Assembly: GCF_030690045.1 (NCBI RefSeq) | Contig: NZ_JAUYHK010000001.1 | Location: 91,949 to 155,948 of the forward strand | Direction: 5' to 3' | DNA length: 64,000 bases | Source: Thalassospira sp. | GTDB taxonomy: Bacteria; Pseudomonadota; Alphaproteobacteria; Rhodospirillales; Thalassospiraceae | The notes under the pieces: generated by a model | What the model saw: only the letters and a program-made list of their open reading frames with translations | The model's database searches: none | Told to the model about the DNA's origin: nothing | Part shown: in pieces, positions 8,194-17,606 of the stretch | Numbering within the stretch: the stretch's first letter is position 1 | Layout of the letters: every line of letters begins with the position of its first letter | Translations under genes and position numbers: made by a program

Positions 8194-9111
8194 ATGAAAG
8201 AATATCTTGTCGAAATGCGCAGCTTTGCCGCCGTGATCGATCATGGCGGCTTTACCGCCGCAGCCCGGGCAACCGGCGTATCCAAAGGCCTGATCAGTCA
8301 GCAGATCCGGCGTCTGGAAACGGTTTTGGGTGCGCAATTGCTGTTTCGATCCACCCGCAAACAGGAACTGACCGAAACCGGCGCTGCCTTTTTGCCCTAT
8401 TGCCGACAGATCACCCGCAATGCCCATGACGCATTCGAGGCTGTCGCTGCCTTGCGCGGCACCCCGGCAGGTACGGTGCGCCTGACCGTACCGGTATCGT
8501 TTGGCGAAATATTCCTGCATGACATCATCACCGGTTTTCAAAATCTGCATCCGCGCATCACGGTCGAACTGGAACTGGAAAACCGCTATCGCGATCTGAA
8601 ATCATCCGGGCTTGATATCGCGATCCGCGCCGGATTGACCAGCGACCCCGATCAGGTGGCTCTTCCGTTGGGTGAATTATCCGAACTGGTTTGCGCCAGC
8701 CCGGATTATTGGCAAAACCATGCGCCGGTCATGGTCCCGCAAGATCTGACCGCCCATAATTGCATGATCAATTTTCATTACTGCAAGGACAACACATGGG
8801 TTTTCTTTGCCCCCAACGGGCCGCAATCGGTTTTGGTGTCAGGCACCTTGCGCCTCAATCATTACCCGCTGATCCGCAATGCCGCCTGTGCGGGTCTTGG
8901 GGTGGCGCGCCTGCCACGCTATATCGCCCTGCCTGAAATTCATGCCGGGCGGCTGGCACCCCGGCTGGAAAACTGGCATTCCCCACGCAGTCCGATTTAT
9001 CTGGTCTATCCGTTTCAGGGCAGCCTACCGGTCAAAAACCGCCTTCTGATCGATTTCATCCGCGACTGGTTTTACGCCCGGCCTGATTTGCTGGAAACCC
9101 GTCAGACCTGA
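8194..9111 (+). CDS. LysR-family transcriptional regulator
   Basis: 305 aa. The N-terminal winged HTH covers about residues 1-60 (SFAAVIDHGGFTAAARATGVSKGLISQQIRRLE) and is followed by the linker helix and a periplasmic-binding-protein-like effector domain. Its C-terminal half (VASP-like loop CASPDYW, then GLGVARLPRYIA) is typical of the group that controls a neighbouring reductase. The gene is divergent from the SDR gene with about 100 bases between starts. That spacer holds imperfect dyads such as ATTATC...GATAAA around 8161-8190, plausible operator material. Its last 10 bases overlap the tail of gluQRS. Confidence 0.9.
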   Translation: MKEYLVEMRSFAAVIDHGGFTAAARATGVSKGLISQQIRRLETVLGAQLLFRSTRKQELTETGAAFLPYCRQITRNAHDAFEAVAALRGTPAGTVRLTVPVSFGEIFLHDIITGFQNLHPRITVELELENRYRDLKSSGLDIAIRAGLTSDPDQVALPLGELSELVCASPDYWQNHAPVMVPQDLTAHNCMINFHYCKDNTWVFFAPNGPQSVLVSGTLRLNHYPLIRNAACAGLGVARLPRYIALPEIHAGRLAPRLENWHSPRSPIYLVYPFQGSLPVKNRLLIDFIRDWFYARPDLLETRQT

Positions 9112-9947
9112 GAAGCCTGTCTCATCACATCGGCCACCGCAATGCCTTCTGCCCGTATTGCCCGCAATGTTTTTGACTGATCACGCTTGGCATAACGTTT
9201 GCCGTCCGGCCCGGTCAAAAGGCGGTGATGGTGATAGTCGGGCACGTCATACCCCAGCAACTCCTGCAACAGGCGATGCAAATGGCTGGCGAAGAACAAA
9301 TCTTCGCCGCGTGTTACCAATGATATGCCCTGTAGATGATCATCATGGGTAACCGACAGATGATAACTGGTCGGTGTATCCTTGCGTGCCAGCACGACAT
9401 CGCCAAAGATTTCCGGGATGGCTATCTGTTTGCCCGCAACCCGATCTTGCCAGAATAACGGACCGGCAACATAACGACAGGCGTCCGCCATATTCAGCCG
9501 CAGGGCATAGCTTTCCCCCGCCGCGATGCGGTCCGCACGCTCTGTCGCGCCGATATGACGACAGGTGCCTGGATAAAGTGCACCATCCGGGCCGTGCGGG
9601 GCATTGCCGATACGGTTAATTTCGGCCTGGATATCCTTGCGCGTGCAAAAGCACGGATATAGCAACCCCATTTCGTACAGACGATCCTGTACCGCCTGAT
9701 AATCTGCCATATGGTGCGATTGTTCCCGCACCGGCGTTTTCCAGCGCAAACCCAGCCACGCAAGGTCTTCGTATATTGCCGCAACATATTCCGGGCGGCA
9801 GCGAGTCTGATCGATATCCTCAATCCGCAGCAAAAATCGCCCATCCGGCCCGGCATTTCGGACGGCAAACAAAGCAGACGCCGCATGGCCCAGATGTAAA
9901 TAACCGGTCGGGCTGGGCGCGAAACGGGTGATGGTGGATGCCGTCAT
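9102..9947 (-). CDS. gluQ: Glutamyl-Q tRNA(Asp) synthetase
   Basis: 281 aa. A truncated glutamyl-tRNA synthetase paralogue lacking the anticodon-binding domain. It charges glutamate onto the queuosine base of tRNA-Asp. Visible features are the HIGH-like H18-L-G-H21 after RFAPSPTGYL, the Glu-recognition segment RIEDIDQTR, and zinc-ligand residues in CFCTRKD and YPGTC. A KMSKS-like KRYAKRD lies near the C-terminus. The start at 9947 is set by the family N-terminus and avoids overlap with cobT, whose stop is 25 bases upstream; the frame is open to 10073. Probably translated with cobT. Confidence 0.93.
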   Translation of the reverse strand: MTASTITRFAPSPTGYLHLGHAASALFAVRNAGPDGRFLLRIEDIDQTRCRPEYVAAIYEDLAWLGLRWKTPVREQSHHMADYQAVQDRLYEMGLLYPCFCTRKDIQAEINRIGNAPHGPDGALYPGTCRHIGATERADRIAAGESYALRLNMADACRYVAGPLFWQDRVAGKQIAIPEIFGDVVLARKDTPTSYHLSVTHDDHLQGISLVTRGEDLFFASHLHRLLQELLGYDVPDYHHHRLLTGPDGKRYAKRDQSKTLRAIRAEGIAVADVMRQASQV

Positions 9948-9972
9948 GCCAACCTGCCCTGCCTGTTCTGCG

Positions 9973-11901
9973 TTACCAGCGATCCCGATCTCCGACGGCC
10001 TTGTCGCGCGGGGCGGTATCCGATGGCACCTTGCGGATCGGGCGTTTGGGCTGGCGTGCGCCCTGCTCGTCAAACATGTCGGACAATTGCCGCAACATTA
10101 CCCCGCCCAGTTCTTCGGCGTCGTTGATGGTCACCGCACGCTGATAATAACGGGTCACGTCATGGCCAATACCAATCGCCAGCAGTTCCACCGGCGATCT
10201 GGTTTCGATCCAGCCGATGACTTCGCGCAAATGCCGTTCCAGATAATTACCGGAATTGACCGAAAGCGTTGAATCATCGACCGGCGCACCATCGGAAATC
10301 ACCATCAAAATCCGGCGTTGTTCGGTGCGGCCAATCAGCCGTTCATGCGCCCACAAAAGCGCCTCGCCATCGATATTTTCTTTCAGCAATCCTTCGCGCA
10401 ACATCAGGCCCAGATTCTTGCGCGCCCGACGCCACGGTGTATCAGCGGCCTTATAGATGATATGGCGCAAATCATTAAGGCGGCCCGGTTTGGGTGGTTT
10501 GCCGGTTTCAACCCATTTTTCGCGGGACTGCCCGCCTTTCCATTGCCGGGTGGTAAAGCCAAGGATTTCAACCTTGACCCCGCACCGTTCGAGCGTCCGC
10601 GCCAGAATATCGGCCGACAGGGCGGCGATGGTAATCGGTCGCCCGCGCATCGATCCGGAATTGTCAATCAGCAGGGTCACCACCGTATCGCGGAAATCGG
10701 TATCATGTTCAAGTTTGAACGACAGTGGCGTTGACGGTGTGGCAACAATGCGCGCCAGTTTGGCAGCATCAAGGATGCCTTCTTCAAGGTCAAAATCCCA
10801 GCCGCGATTTTGCTGCGCCATCAGGCGGCGTTGCAGGCGGTTCGCCACCCGCGATACAACATTTTGCAAATTCGCCAGTTGCTTGTCGAGCATGGCCCGC
10901 AGGCGCGATAATTCCATGCCATCGCATAAATCTTCTGCCCCGACGATTTCATCAAAATCGCGTGTAAAGGGCTCATAACCACGTTCCAGCGGTTCATTGC
11001 GACCATCAAATTCCGGATGTTCACCCGGTCCAGCCGGTTGTTCCTGCTGGGCCTGCGATTCCAGTTGCTGGTCATCAACATCACCTTCACTGGCTTCGGC
11101 ATCTTCGCTTCCGGCTTCCTGTTGCTGGTCCTCGCCATCGGGTTGGGTATCGTCGGTTTCGCCCTGTTGGCCGCCCTGACTGTCCTGCTGGGCATCCGGA
11201 TCGGTTTCGCCGTCGGGATTGTCTTCATCGGGCGCATCTTCCGGCGGTTCGTCCGACATGTCGTCTTCCAGCGACAAATGGTCCAACAACCGGCGCAGCC
11301 CGCGTGAAAACGCTTCCTGATCATCAACCATCCCGGCCAAATCGGCCAGATCCGGCCCGGCTTTCTGTTCGATATGCGTCCGCCATAAATCAACCAGGGG
11401 CCGAGCGGATTCTGGGGCCGGTTGGCCGGTGAAAACCTCGCGGGCCAGCATGGCAATGGCATCGGCAAAGGGCGCATCGTCACGTGACGTCAAACGATGG
11501 TAGTTTTTCGCCCGGCATTCGGTTTCGGCATGATCGCGCAAATTTTGGCGCACACCGGGGAAATAACGCGATCCAACTGCCTCGCACCGGGCGGTTTCAA
11601 GCGCATCATAAACCGACTGGGCCTCGGCGGTTTCGGGCATGCGTTTTTGATGCAAGGCTTCATCGTGATGCCGCATTTTCAAGGCCCAGCCATCAGCGAT
11701 GCCGCGCAGATCGGCGACTTCGTCTTTGGGCAGGGTCTGTTTGGGCATCGGCAATCGCACATGTTCGCCATACCCGCCCGGACGCCCGCCCTTGACAAAA
11801 CCGACCTCCAGATCATTGCGACCGGCCAGCGCGCGAAAGGTCGCTGCTGTACCGCGCAAAAATCCGGAAAGCGCTTCGTCGTTTTTCATCACATATCTCA
11901 T
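9973..11901 (-). CDS. cobT: Aerobic cobaltochelatase subunit CobT
   Basis: 642 aa. With CobN and CobS, CobT forms the ATP-dependent chelatase that inserts cobalt into hydrogenobyrinate a,c-diamide. Residues 1-210 are the CobT N-terminal domain. Residues ~212-295 are a highly acidic, Gln-rich linker. The C-terminal third is a von Willebrand A domain with a MIDAS motif D413-N-S-G-S-M-R-G. Order and length match CobT of Alphaproteobacteria. cobS lies 40 bases upstream in the same operon; cobN is not in this window. Two close starts are possible (11901 and 11889), and neither has a clear ribosome-binding site. Confidence 0.94.
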   Translation of the reverse strand: MRYVMKNDEALSGFLRGTAATFRALAGRNDLEVGFVKGGRPGGYGEHVRLPMPKQTLPKDEVADLRGIADGWALKMRHHDEALHQKRMPETAEAQSVYDALETARCEAVGSRYFPGVRQNLRDHAETECRAKNYHRLTSRDDAPFADAIAMLAREVFTGQPAPESARPLVDLWRTHIEQKAGPDLADLAGMVDDQEAFSRGLRRLLDHLSLEDDMSDEPPEDAPDEDNPDGETDPDAQQDSQGGQQGETDDTQPDGEDQQQEAGSEDAEASEGDVDDQQLESQAQQEQPAGPGEHPEFDGRNEPLERGYEPFTRDFDEIVGAEDLCDGMELSRLRAMLDKQLANLQNVVSRVANRLQRRLMAQQNRGWDFDLEEGILDAAKLARIVATPSTPLSFKLEHDTDFRDTVVTLLIDNSGSMRGRPITIAALSADILARTLERCGVKVEILGFTTRQWKGGQSREKWVETGKPPKPGRLNDLRHIIYKAADTPWRRARKNLGLMLREGLLKENIDGEALLWAHERLIGRTEQRRILMVISDGAPVDDSTLSVNSGNYLERHLREVIGWIETRSPVELLAIGIGHDVTRYYQRAVTINDAEELGGVMLRQLSDMFDEQGARQPKRPIRKVPSDTAPRDKAVGDRDRW

Positions 11902-11941
11902 CTGGCGGGAGGACAGGGCGGGTTAATGGTGCGCCAAAAAG

Positions 11942-12949
11942 CTAGCGCATCATCACATTAATCGCGTTTTCCGGCAATTCCTCGCCAAAGCAACGCTGGT
12001 AATATTCCGCCAGAATCGGACGTTCCACTTCGTCACAGCGATTAAGGAATGTCACCCGGAAGGCATAGGCGATGTCATTGAAAATTTCGGCATTTTCTGC
12101 CAACGTAATCACGGTTCGCGGGCTCATTACCGTGGAAATATCACCGGCGACAAAGCCTTGGCGGGTCAGATTGGCAAGGGCGACCATCGCCTCGATCTTC
12201 TGGCGACCTTCGGGATTGTCAAAACTTGCGACCTTGGCCGTCACAATATTGGTTTCATCGGCAACCGACAGATAATTGAGGGTCGCCACAATCGACCAGC
12301 GATCCATCTGGGCCTGATTGATCTGCTGGGTGCCGTGATAAAGGCCGGTGGTATCACCCAGACCCACCGTGTTTGACGTCGCAAACAGCCGGAAATTCGG
12401 GTGCGGATGAATGACCTTGTTCTGATCAAGCAATGTCAGTTTGCCATCCACCTCAAGCACGCGCTGGATCACAAACATCACATCGGGACGCCCGGCATCA
12501 TATTCGTCAAACACCATCGCCACCGGACGTTTCAACGCCCACGGCAGGATGCCTTCGCGAAATTCGGTGATCTGTTTACCATCGCGCAAAACAATCGCAT
12601 CCTTGCCGATCAGATCGATCCGGCTAATATGGCTGTCCAGATTGACCCGCACCAGCGGCCAGTTGAGGTGGGCAGCAACCTGTTCGATATGGGTTGACTT
12701 GCCCGTCCCGTGATAGCCCTGAATCATCACCCGGCGGTTATGGGCAAAACCGGCCAGAATCGCCAGTGTCGTATCCCGATCGAACCGATAGGTCGGGTCT
12801 TTTTCCGGCACATGTTCACTGCCCAGACTAAAGGCCGGAACCTGCATGTCGGAATCGATACCGAAGGCTTCGCGCACGGAAATTGTGATATCGGGCGCAT
12901 CCAGCGGATGTTCGGCAGCAGTACCTGTGGCTTCGTAACTTTGGCTCAT
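11942..12949 (-). CDS. cobS: Aerobic cobaltochelatase subunit CobS (AAA+)
   Basis: 335 aa. A MoxR-like AAA+ ATPase that drives the cobaltochelatase together with CobT. Walker A is GYHGTGKST (about residues 78-86), Walker B is VAMVFDEYDAGRPDV, and sensor 1 is FRLFATSNTVG. The stretch PAFSLGSEHVPEKDPTYRFDRDTTLAILAGF before Walker A is characteristic of CobS rather than of other MoxR proteins. ATG 12949 has GAGAAG just upstream; the frame is open 20 codons further. It leads the cobS-cobT-gluQ run. Confidence 0.95.
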   Translation of the reverse strand: MSQSYEATGTAAEHPLDAPDITISVREAFGIDSDMQVPAFSLGSEHVPEKDPTYRFDRDTTLAILAGFAHNRRVMIQGYHGTGKSTHIEQVAAHLNWPLVRVNLDSHISRIDLIGKDAIVLRDGKQITEFREGILPWALKRPVAMVFDEYDAGRPDVMFVIQRVLEVDGKLTLLDQNKVIHPHPNFRLFATSNTVGLGDTTGLYHGTQQINQAQMDRWSIVATLNYLSVADETNIVTAKVASFDNPEGRQKIEAMVALANLTRQGFVAGDISTVMSPRTVITLAENAEIFNDIAYAFRVTFLNRCDEVERPILAEYYQRCFGEELPENAINVMMR

Positions 12950-13125
12950 GACTTCTCGCGCAATTTTCGGACCGGCTGTTTCCGGCCGCCCATTCATTAA
13001 TCCCGCCATTAATAACGGGTAAGATCGGCTGCTGAAAGGAAAGATGATTAAAAAAAACCGTATCAGACGATTATCATACGACCAAGCCGGGAAATCAGGT
13101 CAGATCACGCGCCGCTTTTACCGGG

Positions 13126-13770
13126 CTATAGCGTCACCCGTGCCTCAAGATCGCGGATATACCCCATCAGACTGGCATAGGCCGCACTGATCACCTTGAA
13201 CCGTTCTTCGGATGCCTTGTCGCCGCCATTGGCGTCGGGATGGTGTTTTTTCGACAGGGCCTTGTATTTGCTTTTCAATTCGTCCTTGGAAAACGGCCAG
13301 CCCAGATCAAGGGTGGCCATTGCCTGTTGCTGTTCGTCGGGCATGCCCAGTTTTCCCGCACGGCGTGCGGCATCGGCGGTGTCGCGCTGGCTTTTGGCGC
13401 GTGCGCTTTCACCCGGCCCGTGATGGGTCTGTTCGCCGTCTTCGTTGAAAAAGCCAAAACCGTCATTGAATTTGAAATCAAACGGGCGTTTGGCAGCACG
13501 GTTGCGACCGAACCGCCATGTCGGACGTTGCCACCGGGAATCACTGCGAATCTGGTCTTCGATATCGCCTTCTTTCATGCCACTGAAATAATCCCAGGAT
13601 TTGTTATATTCCCGGACATGTTCCAGACAGAACAGATAATATTCCTTCAATTTCCGGTCTTTGGGCGCACGAAATTCCCCGTGGCCTTCACAGCCCGGCC
13701 AGTCACAATCGCGCCGGGGGGGCTCGTTGTAATAAAGGGTTTTACGTTTGTTGCGTTGCGCTCTGTTCAT
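13126..13770 (-). CDS. J-domain (DnaJ-like) protein with N-terminal cysteine motif
   Basis: 214 aa. A J domain sits at the C-terminus (LDLGWPFSKDELKSKYKALSKKHHPDANGG) with the obligatory HPD at residues 177-179 for Hsp70 stimulation. The N-terminal ~60 residues have a conserved metal-site-like pattern (C22-x4-C27 and C48-x2-H51) and aromatic residues (SWDYFSGM). This architecture is conserved next to cobS/cobT and bolA in many alphaproteobacteria, but the client is unknown. The gene is divergent from bolA with about 155 bases between them and is separated from cobS by 175 bases. Confidence 0.88.
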   Translation of the reverse strand: MNRAQRNKRKTLYYNEPPRRDCDWPGCEGHGEFRAPKDRKLKEYYLFCLEHVREYNKSWDYFSGMKEGDIEDQIRSDSRWQRPTWRFGRNRAAKRPFDFKFNDGFGFFNEDGEQTHHGPGESARAKSQRDTADAARRAGKLGMPDEQQQAMATLDLGWPFSKDELKSKYKALSKKHHPDANGGDKASEERFKVISAAYASLMGYIRDLEARVTL

Positions 13771-13925
13771 CGGGGTCTATATGTTCTGATCGATAGCCCA
13801 GCGCAACATAATACGAGTGGTTTTGCGGTGACGAAAGACTTGAAAACCGAATTTTATCCCCCAAAACAGGTTTAACGATAAAATATCCTCTTTAATTTCT
13901 CCCAAAGATTGAAAGACATTTTTTC

Positions 13926-14213
13926 ATGCAGATTGCCCGACAGATCAACGATATTCTGACCGCCGAACTCGCCCCGATCCATCTTGAGATTATTGATGAT
14001 TCGGCCAAACATGCCGGTCACGCCGGGGCCGATGCGCGTGGCGAATCCCATTTCAGCGTCATCATCGTTACGGAAAAATTCGACGGTCAGAACCGTGTCG
14101 ACCGGCAACGCATGGTCTATGGCGCGCTGGATCAGTTATTGAAAGATCGGGTGCATGCGCTGGCGCTACGCACCCTGACTCCGGCGGAATATACCGTCCT
14201 TACGGACAAATAA
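13926..14213 (+). CDS. bolA: BolA family protein
   Basis: 95 aa. BolA/IbaG fold: HLEIIDDSAKHAGHAGADARGESHFSVIIVTEKFDGQNRVDRQRMVYGAL, with the family His in the AKHAGH loop and the C-terminal VHALALRTLTPAEY. BolA proteins bind monothiol glutaredoxin and a [2Fe-2S] cluster and act in iron-sulfur trafficking and stress morphology. The start MQIARQINDIL is the family N-terminus. Divergent from the J-domain gene. About 155 bases without further genes separate it from the next operon. Confidence 0.93.
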   Translation: MQIARQINDILTAELAPIHLEIIDDSAKHAGHAGADARGESHFSVIIVTEKFDGQNRVDRQRMVYGALDQLLKDRVHALALRTLTPAEYTVLTDK

Positions 14214-14372
14214 CCCAAAGGTTATTCCACATCGTGAAAATCAACTTTTGAGACCGTTATTTTTACAATTATAATATTTGAAAGGCCGCATACAGCCGCA
14301 GAAAGCCCGATGCAGCCTTGGCGGGCTGGCACAATCCCGGCCCGTTAAAATCAAAATAACGGGAGGACTTCC

Positions 14373-15626
14373 ATGAAAACGCGCCTTTTCGGGGCGGTTG
14401 TCGCCCTGTTTGCTGCCGGAACTGCGTCTGCGCAGGCCCCTGCACCCGACAATCTTGAAAAACTGTCCAATTTCCAATCAACCGGCACCACCGAATTCAG
14501 CTTTATCGAGCAAACCGGCCCCTATGCCGACGGCATCAAAAAGACGCTGGACCGCATCAAGATGCCCGATGGCTTTAAAATCAGCCTTTACGCCATCGTA
14601 CCCGATGCCCGCCATATGGCAGTCGGTCCGCAGGGCATTGTCACCATTGTCGGCACCCGCAAGGACAAAGTGTGGTCGGTGACTGACCGCAACAAGGACC
14701 GGATCGCGGACGAGGTCAAGGATTTCGCACCATCCCTTAAATTCGCCATCCCCAACGGGCCGTGTTTTTCGCCCGATGGCATGCTTTATATCGCCGAACA
14801 AAACCGGGTCCTGACCTTCCCGGCGGCAGAATTTTTCTATGAAAGCCCCGATGTTGCGGCGTTTAACGTCGTCAAGCAGGGCGAACTGGTTCCGCCTTCC
14901 GAAGAAAGTTACAACCACACTGCCCGGGTCTGTAAACTTGGCCCGGATGGCAAATTATATATCTCGCTGGGGCAACCCTTTAACGTTGCACCGGCCGATA
15001 AACTGGACCTGTACCGCCAGCACGGGATGGGCGGTATCATTCGTATCAACAATGATGGCACCGGTCGCGAGGTTTATACCTATGGCGTGCGCAATTCGGT
15101 AGGTCATGATTTCCATCCTGTCACCGGCGAATTGTGGTGGACCGACAATCAGGTGGACGGCATGGGCGACGATATCCCACCCGGTGAGATCAACCGCCAA
15201 ACCGCCGCCGGACAACATTTCGGCCATCCGTGGTATGGCGGTGGTGATGTCCGCACCAACGAATATGCAGGCGAAGAAATACCCTATGACATCGTCATGC
15301 CTGCGGTCGAAACCATTGCCCATGCCGCAGACCTTGGTATGACATTCTATACTGGCAAGATGTTTCCGGCCAAATACCGCAATGCAATTTTTTCTGCCCA
15401 GCACGGCTCGTGGAACCGCACAGAACCGGTCGGCGCACGGGTAATCGTCACCTATATTGATGAAGAAGGAAACGCCACCAGCGAACCCTTTGCCGAAGGC
15501 TGGATCGATGAAAACGGCGAATATCTGGGCCGTCCGGTCGATGTGGCGCAATTGCGCGACGGGTCGATTCTGGTATCGGATGACTTGGCGGGCGCACTGT
15601 ATCGCATCTGGTATGAGGGCAATTGA
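14373..15626 (+). CDS. Periplasmic PQQ-dependent sugar dehydrogenase (sorbosone/glucose dehydrogenase-like)
   Basis: 417 aa with a clear signal peptide (MKTRLFGAVVALFAAGTASA). The rest is a six-bladed beta-propeller of the soluble PQQ sugar dehydrogenase superfamily. GPCFSPDGMLYIAEQNRVL, CKLGPDGKLYISLGQPFN, VRNSVGHDFHPVTGELWWTDN and HSWN-like QHGSWNRTEPVG are blade signatures, with His and Arg positions that contact PQQ in relatives. A GHD-FHP-x-T-G-x-L-W motif is strongly conserved. Substrate not deducible; L-sorbosone-type dehydrogenase is the closest named group. The next gene, a di-heme cytochrome c, overlaps by one base and is the likely electron acceptor. Confidence 0.88.
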   Translation: MKTRLFGAVVALFAAGTASAQAPAPDNLEKLSNFQSTGTTEFSFIEQTGPYADGIKKTLDRIKMPDGFKISLYAIVPDARHMAVGPQGIVTIVGTRKDKVWSVTDRNKDRIADEVKDFAPSLKFAIPNGPCFSPDGMLYIAEQNRVLTFPAAEFFYESPDVAAFNVVKQGELVPPSEESYNHTARVCKLGPDGKLYISLGQPFNVAPADKLDLYRQHGMGGIIRINNDGTGREVYTYGVRNSVGHDFHPVTGELWWTDNQVDGMGDDIPPGEINRQTAAGQHFGHPWYGGGDVRTNEYAGEEIPYDIVMPAVETIAHAADLGMTFYTGKMFPAKYRNAIFSAQHGSWNRTEPVGARVIVTYIDEEGNATSEPFAEGWIDENGEYLGRPVDVAQLRDGSILVSDDLAGALYRIWYEGN

Positions 15627-16207
15627 TGCGCCTGTTCATGCTTGTTTTCCTCGGCGGGGTTTTCCTCGCCGGGGATGCCTTGCCCCAATCCCCGAATGAA
15701 GTGCGTGACGGGCGCAAGGTCGCCGGGATGTGCCGCACCTGTCATGGTTTGAACGGGTTTTCATCAATCCCCATTGCCCCGCATATCGGCGGCGAACCGG
15801 TTGATTACATCATTAACCAACTGGAAGCCTTCCGGTCGGGGGCACGCGAACATGAAATGATGAGCGTTGTCGCCAAGGGGTTAAGCGATGCGCAAATCCG
15901 CAACGTTGCGACATGGTACGGGCATTTTGATATCACCGCCACCCTGCCCGCCAAGGCAAAACCCGAAGACGCCCCCGAACTGTGCGTTGCCTGTCATGGT
16001 GTCACCGGGATTGCCGAAACCGATGATGCGCCCAACCTTGCCGGGGAAACCAATATCTATATCGATACCCAGTTAAAGGCATTCCGGTCTGGCAAACGCA
16101 GTCACGACATCATGTCGGCCATTGCCGCCGATCTGACCGACACTGAAATTCGCGACATTGCCGACTGGTATGCTGCGGTCAAACTTGAAATTATAGCGCC
16201 ACAATAA
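15626..16207 (+). CDS. Di-heme c-type cytochrome
   Basis: 193 aa with an N-terminal signal (MRLFMLVFLGGVFLAGDALPQ). Two c-type heme sites are visible, C-R-T-C-H and C-V-A-C-H, each about 50 residues before a Met-containing segment (HEMMSVVAKGLSD and HDIMSAIAADLTD) likely to give the axial ligand. It is therefore a tandem cytochrome c553/c4-like protein. The start codon shares its A with the stop of the PQQ dehydrogenase gene (TGATG), indicating translational coupling. This supports a role in passing electrons from the dehydrogenase to the respiratory chain. It is convergent with the gene at 16212 with only 4 bases between stops. Confidence 0.9.
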   Translation: MRLFMLVFLGGVFLAGDALPQSPNEVRDGRKVAGMCRTCHGLNGFSSIPIAPHIGGEPVDYIINQLEAFRSGAREHEMMSVVAKGLSDAQIRNVATWYGHFDITATLPAKAKPEDAPELCVACHGVTGIAETDDAPNLAGETNIYIDTQLKAFRSGKRSHDIMSAIAADLTDTEIRDIADWYAAVKLEIIAPQ

Positions 16208-16211
16208 CCTG

Positions 16212-17531
16212 TCAGCTTTGCGGGCGCAAAGCAGCGGAAACATCCAGACCGACGGTCATCGCGGCAATCACGGCACCGGTTTTATCGTCAATCACCGGCA
16301 CAGTGACCTGCGATAGAAACTTGCCAGTCGAGGCATCAAAGGCGATATCGGCAATCCTGATGGCACTGGCCTTGTCGCGTGCCGTATCAGCATAGATTTT
16401 GTATTTGTCTTCGCCCGACTGGTCATAATTGCTGGTCAGGCGGTTCATCCCCAAAATCAGGCCACGCTTGTCAAAAACAAAGATTTCGGCAATGCTGCGC
16501 GACAGATCGCCATTCATGCCACGCAAAATCTCCGACAGACGGTTTTGCGCAAGTTGCCGGGCTTCGGGCAACATCTCACCTTCATCCGCCACCTGTTCCC
16601 AGCGCCGGTTGATATCGGAAATCTGTGCGTCCGTGTGTTTTGCATCCGGGGCAGTCACCATCTCGCGCACCGCGGCCACCAGATCCGGCTGTTCCGCCCA
16701 TTTGCGGATCATCGCGGCTTCTTCGGCCAGAATGGCACCGCGTTCCCAGTCTTCAAGAACCATCGGCATGGTCCCGCAAGACGGAATCGCCGCATTCAGA
16801 TTGCGCAGCATTTGTGGATAACGGGCAACATAATCGCGGGCAAAATACACCACCAGCGGCGCATAACGTTCAAACCGCCGAGAAAACCCACCAATTGGCA
16901 AGCCCATTTCGATCCGGGCCTGATCAAAGGTCTGGTTGTCGATCAGGGCAAAATCAATCCGGCGATTGCGTACCAGTGAAATCAGGGTTTCAACAGAAGG
17001 CGGGCGCACCACGTCCCCATATCCCTGCCCGGTGATCCATTCCGCCTCACTCGATCCCAAAACCGCGCCAACTGTTACCAGTTTGCCCGGTTCAGGAAAC
17101 CTTCCATCAGCAATCGTGGCCTGTCCGGCTGATATCCAAACCCATTTTTCAAGCGCCAGCGGCAGACTGGGTTCAGCATGATCGTTCATGGTCGGGGAAA
17201 GTTCCGCCAGAAAAAACCCATCGGCCTGTCCATTGCGCACCATTTCACGGTTACGCTGGCGCGGGGCAATCGCAATACCATAATCCACCCCGATGCGGTC
17301 AAAGGCACAATTCAAAACGCCAATCGAATATCCCTGCAACAGGCCGTTTTGCAAATGTTGGTAGGGCGGCTGCAAATTGGTTTGCAGCATGACAAAATCA
17401 TCGTTGTTTTCCTGTGCCTGCACCCCGCCCGTAACGATCAAGATCACCACCAGCAAAACCCGTCGCCCGACAGCCATAAAGGCCGTCCGCAGTCTGGATA
17501 TTTCATGGCCGGAGACCGAAAAGCGGTCCAT
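16212..17531 (-). CDS. Periplasmic solute-binding (family 3) domain fused to a Cache-like sensor domain
   Basis: 439 aa. After a hydrophobic signal segment (about residues 24-40), residues ~45-290 resemble an SBP_bac_3 amino-acid-binding fold (LQGYSIGVLNCAFDRIGVDYGIAI, ADGFFLAEL, IDFALIDNQTF). Residues ~310-439 look like a single Cache/PDC-type sensor (IFVFDKRGLILGMNRLTSNYDQSGEDKYKIY, then SQVTVPVIDDKTGAVIAAMTVGLDVS). No transmembrane segment or output domain follows, so both domains should be periplasmic. This combination is unusual: Cache domains normally sit outside a histidine kinase or chemoreceptor. ATG 17531 has AGGTGA about 5 bases upstream. No transporter genes adjoin it. Function unknown. 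Confidence 0.75.
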   Translation of the reverse strand: MDRFSVSGHEISRLRTAFMAVGRRVLLVVILIVTGGVQAQENNDDFVMLQTNLQPPYQHLQNGLLQGYSIGVLNCAFDRIGVDYGIAIAPRQRNREMVRNGQADGFFLAELSPTMNDHAEPSLPLALEKWVWISAGQATIADGRFPEPGKLVTVGAVLGSSEAEWITGQGYGDVVRPPSVETLISLVRNRRIDFALIDNQTFDQARIEMGLPIGGFSRRFERYAPLVVYFARDYVARYPQMLRNLNAAIPSCGTMPMVLEDWERGAILAEEAAMIRKWAEQPDLVAAVREMVTAPDAKHTDAQISDINRRWEQVADEGEMLPEARQLAQNRLSEILRGMNGDLSRSIAEIFVFDKRGLILGMNRLTSNYDQSGEDKYKIYADTARDKASAIRIADIAFDASTGKFLSQVTVPVIDDKTGAVIAAMTVGLDVSAALRPQS

Positions 17532-17606
17532 ACATCACCTGACATTGAACGACGGTAAGTAGAACCTGATATTGGCAACCGCACACGGCCTTACAAGGCC
17601 GGGCGT

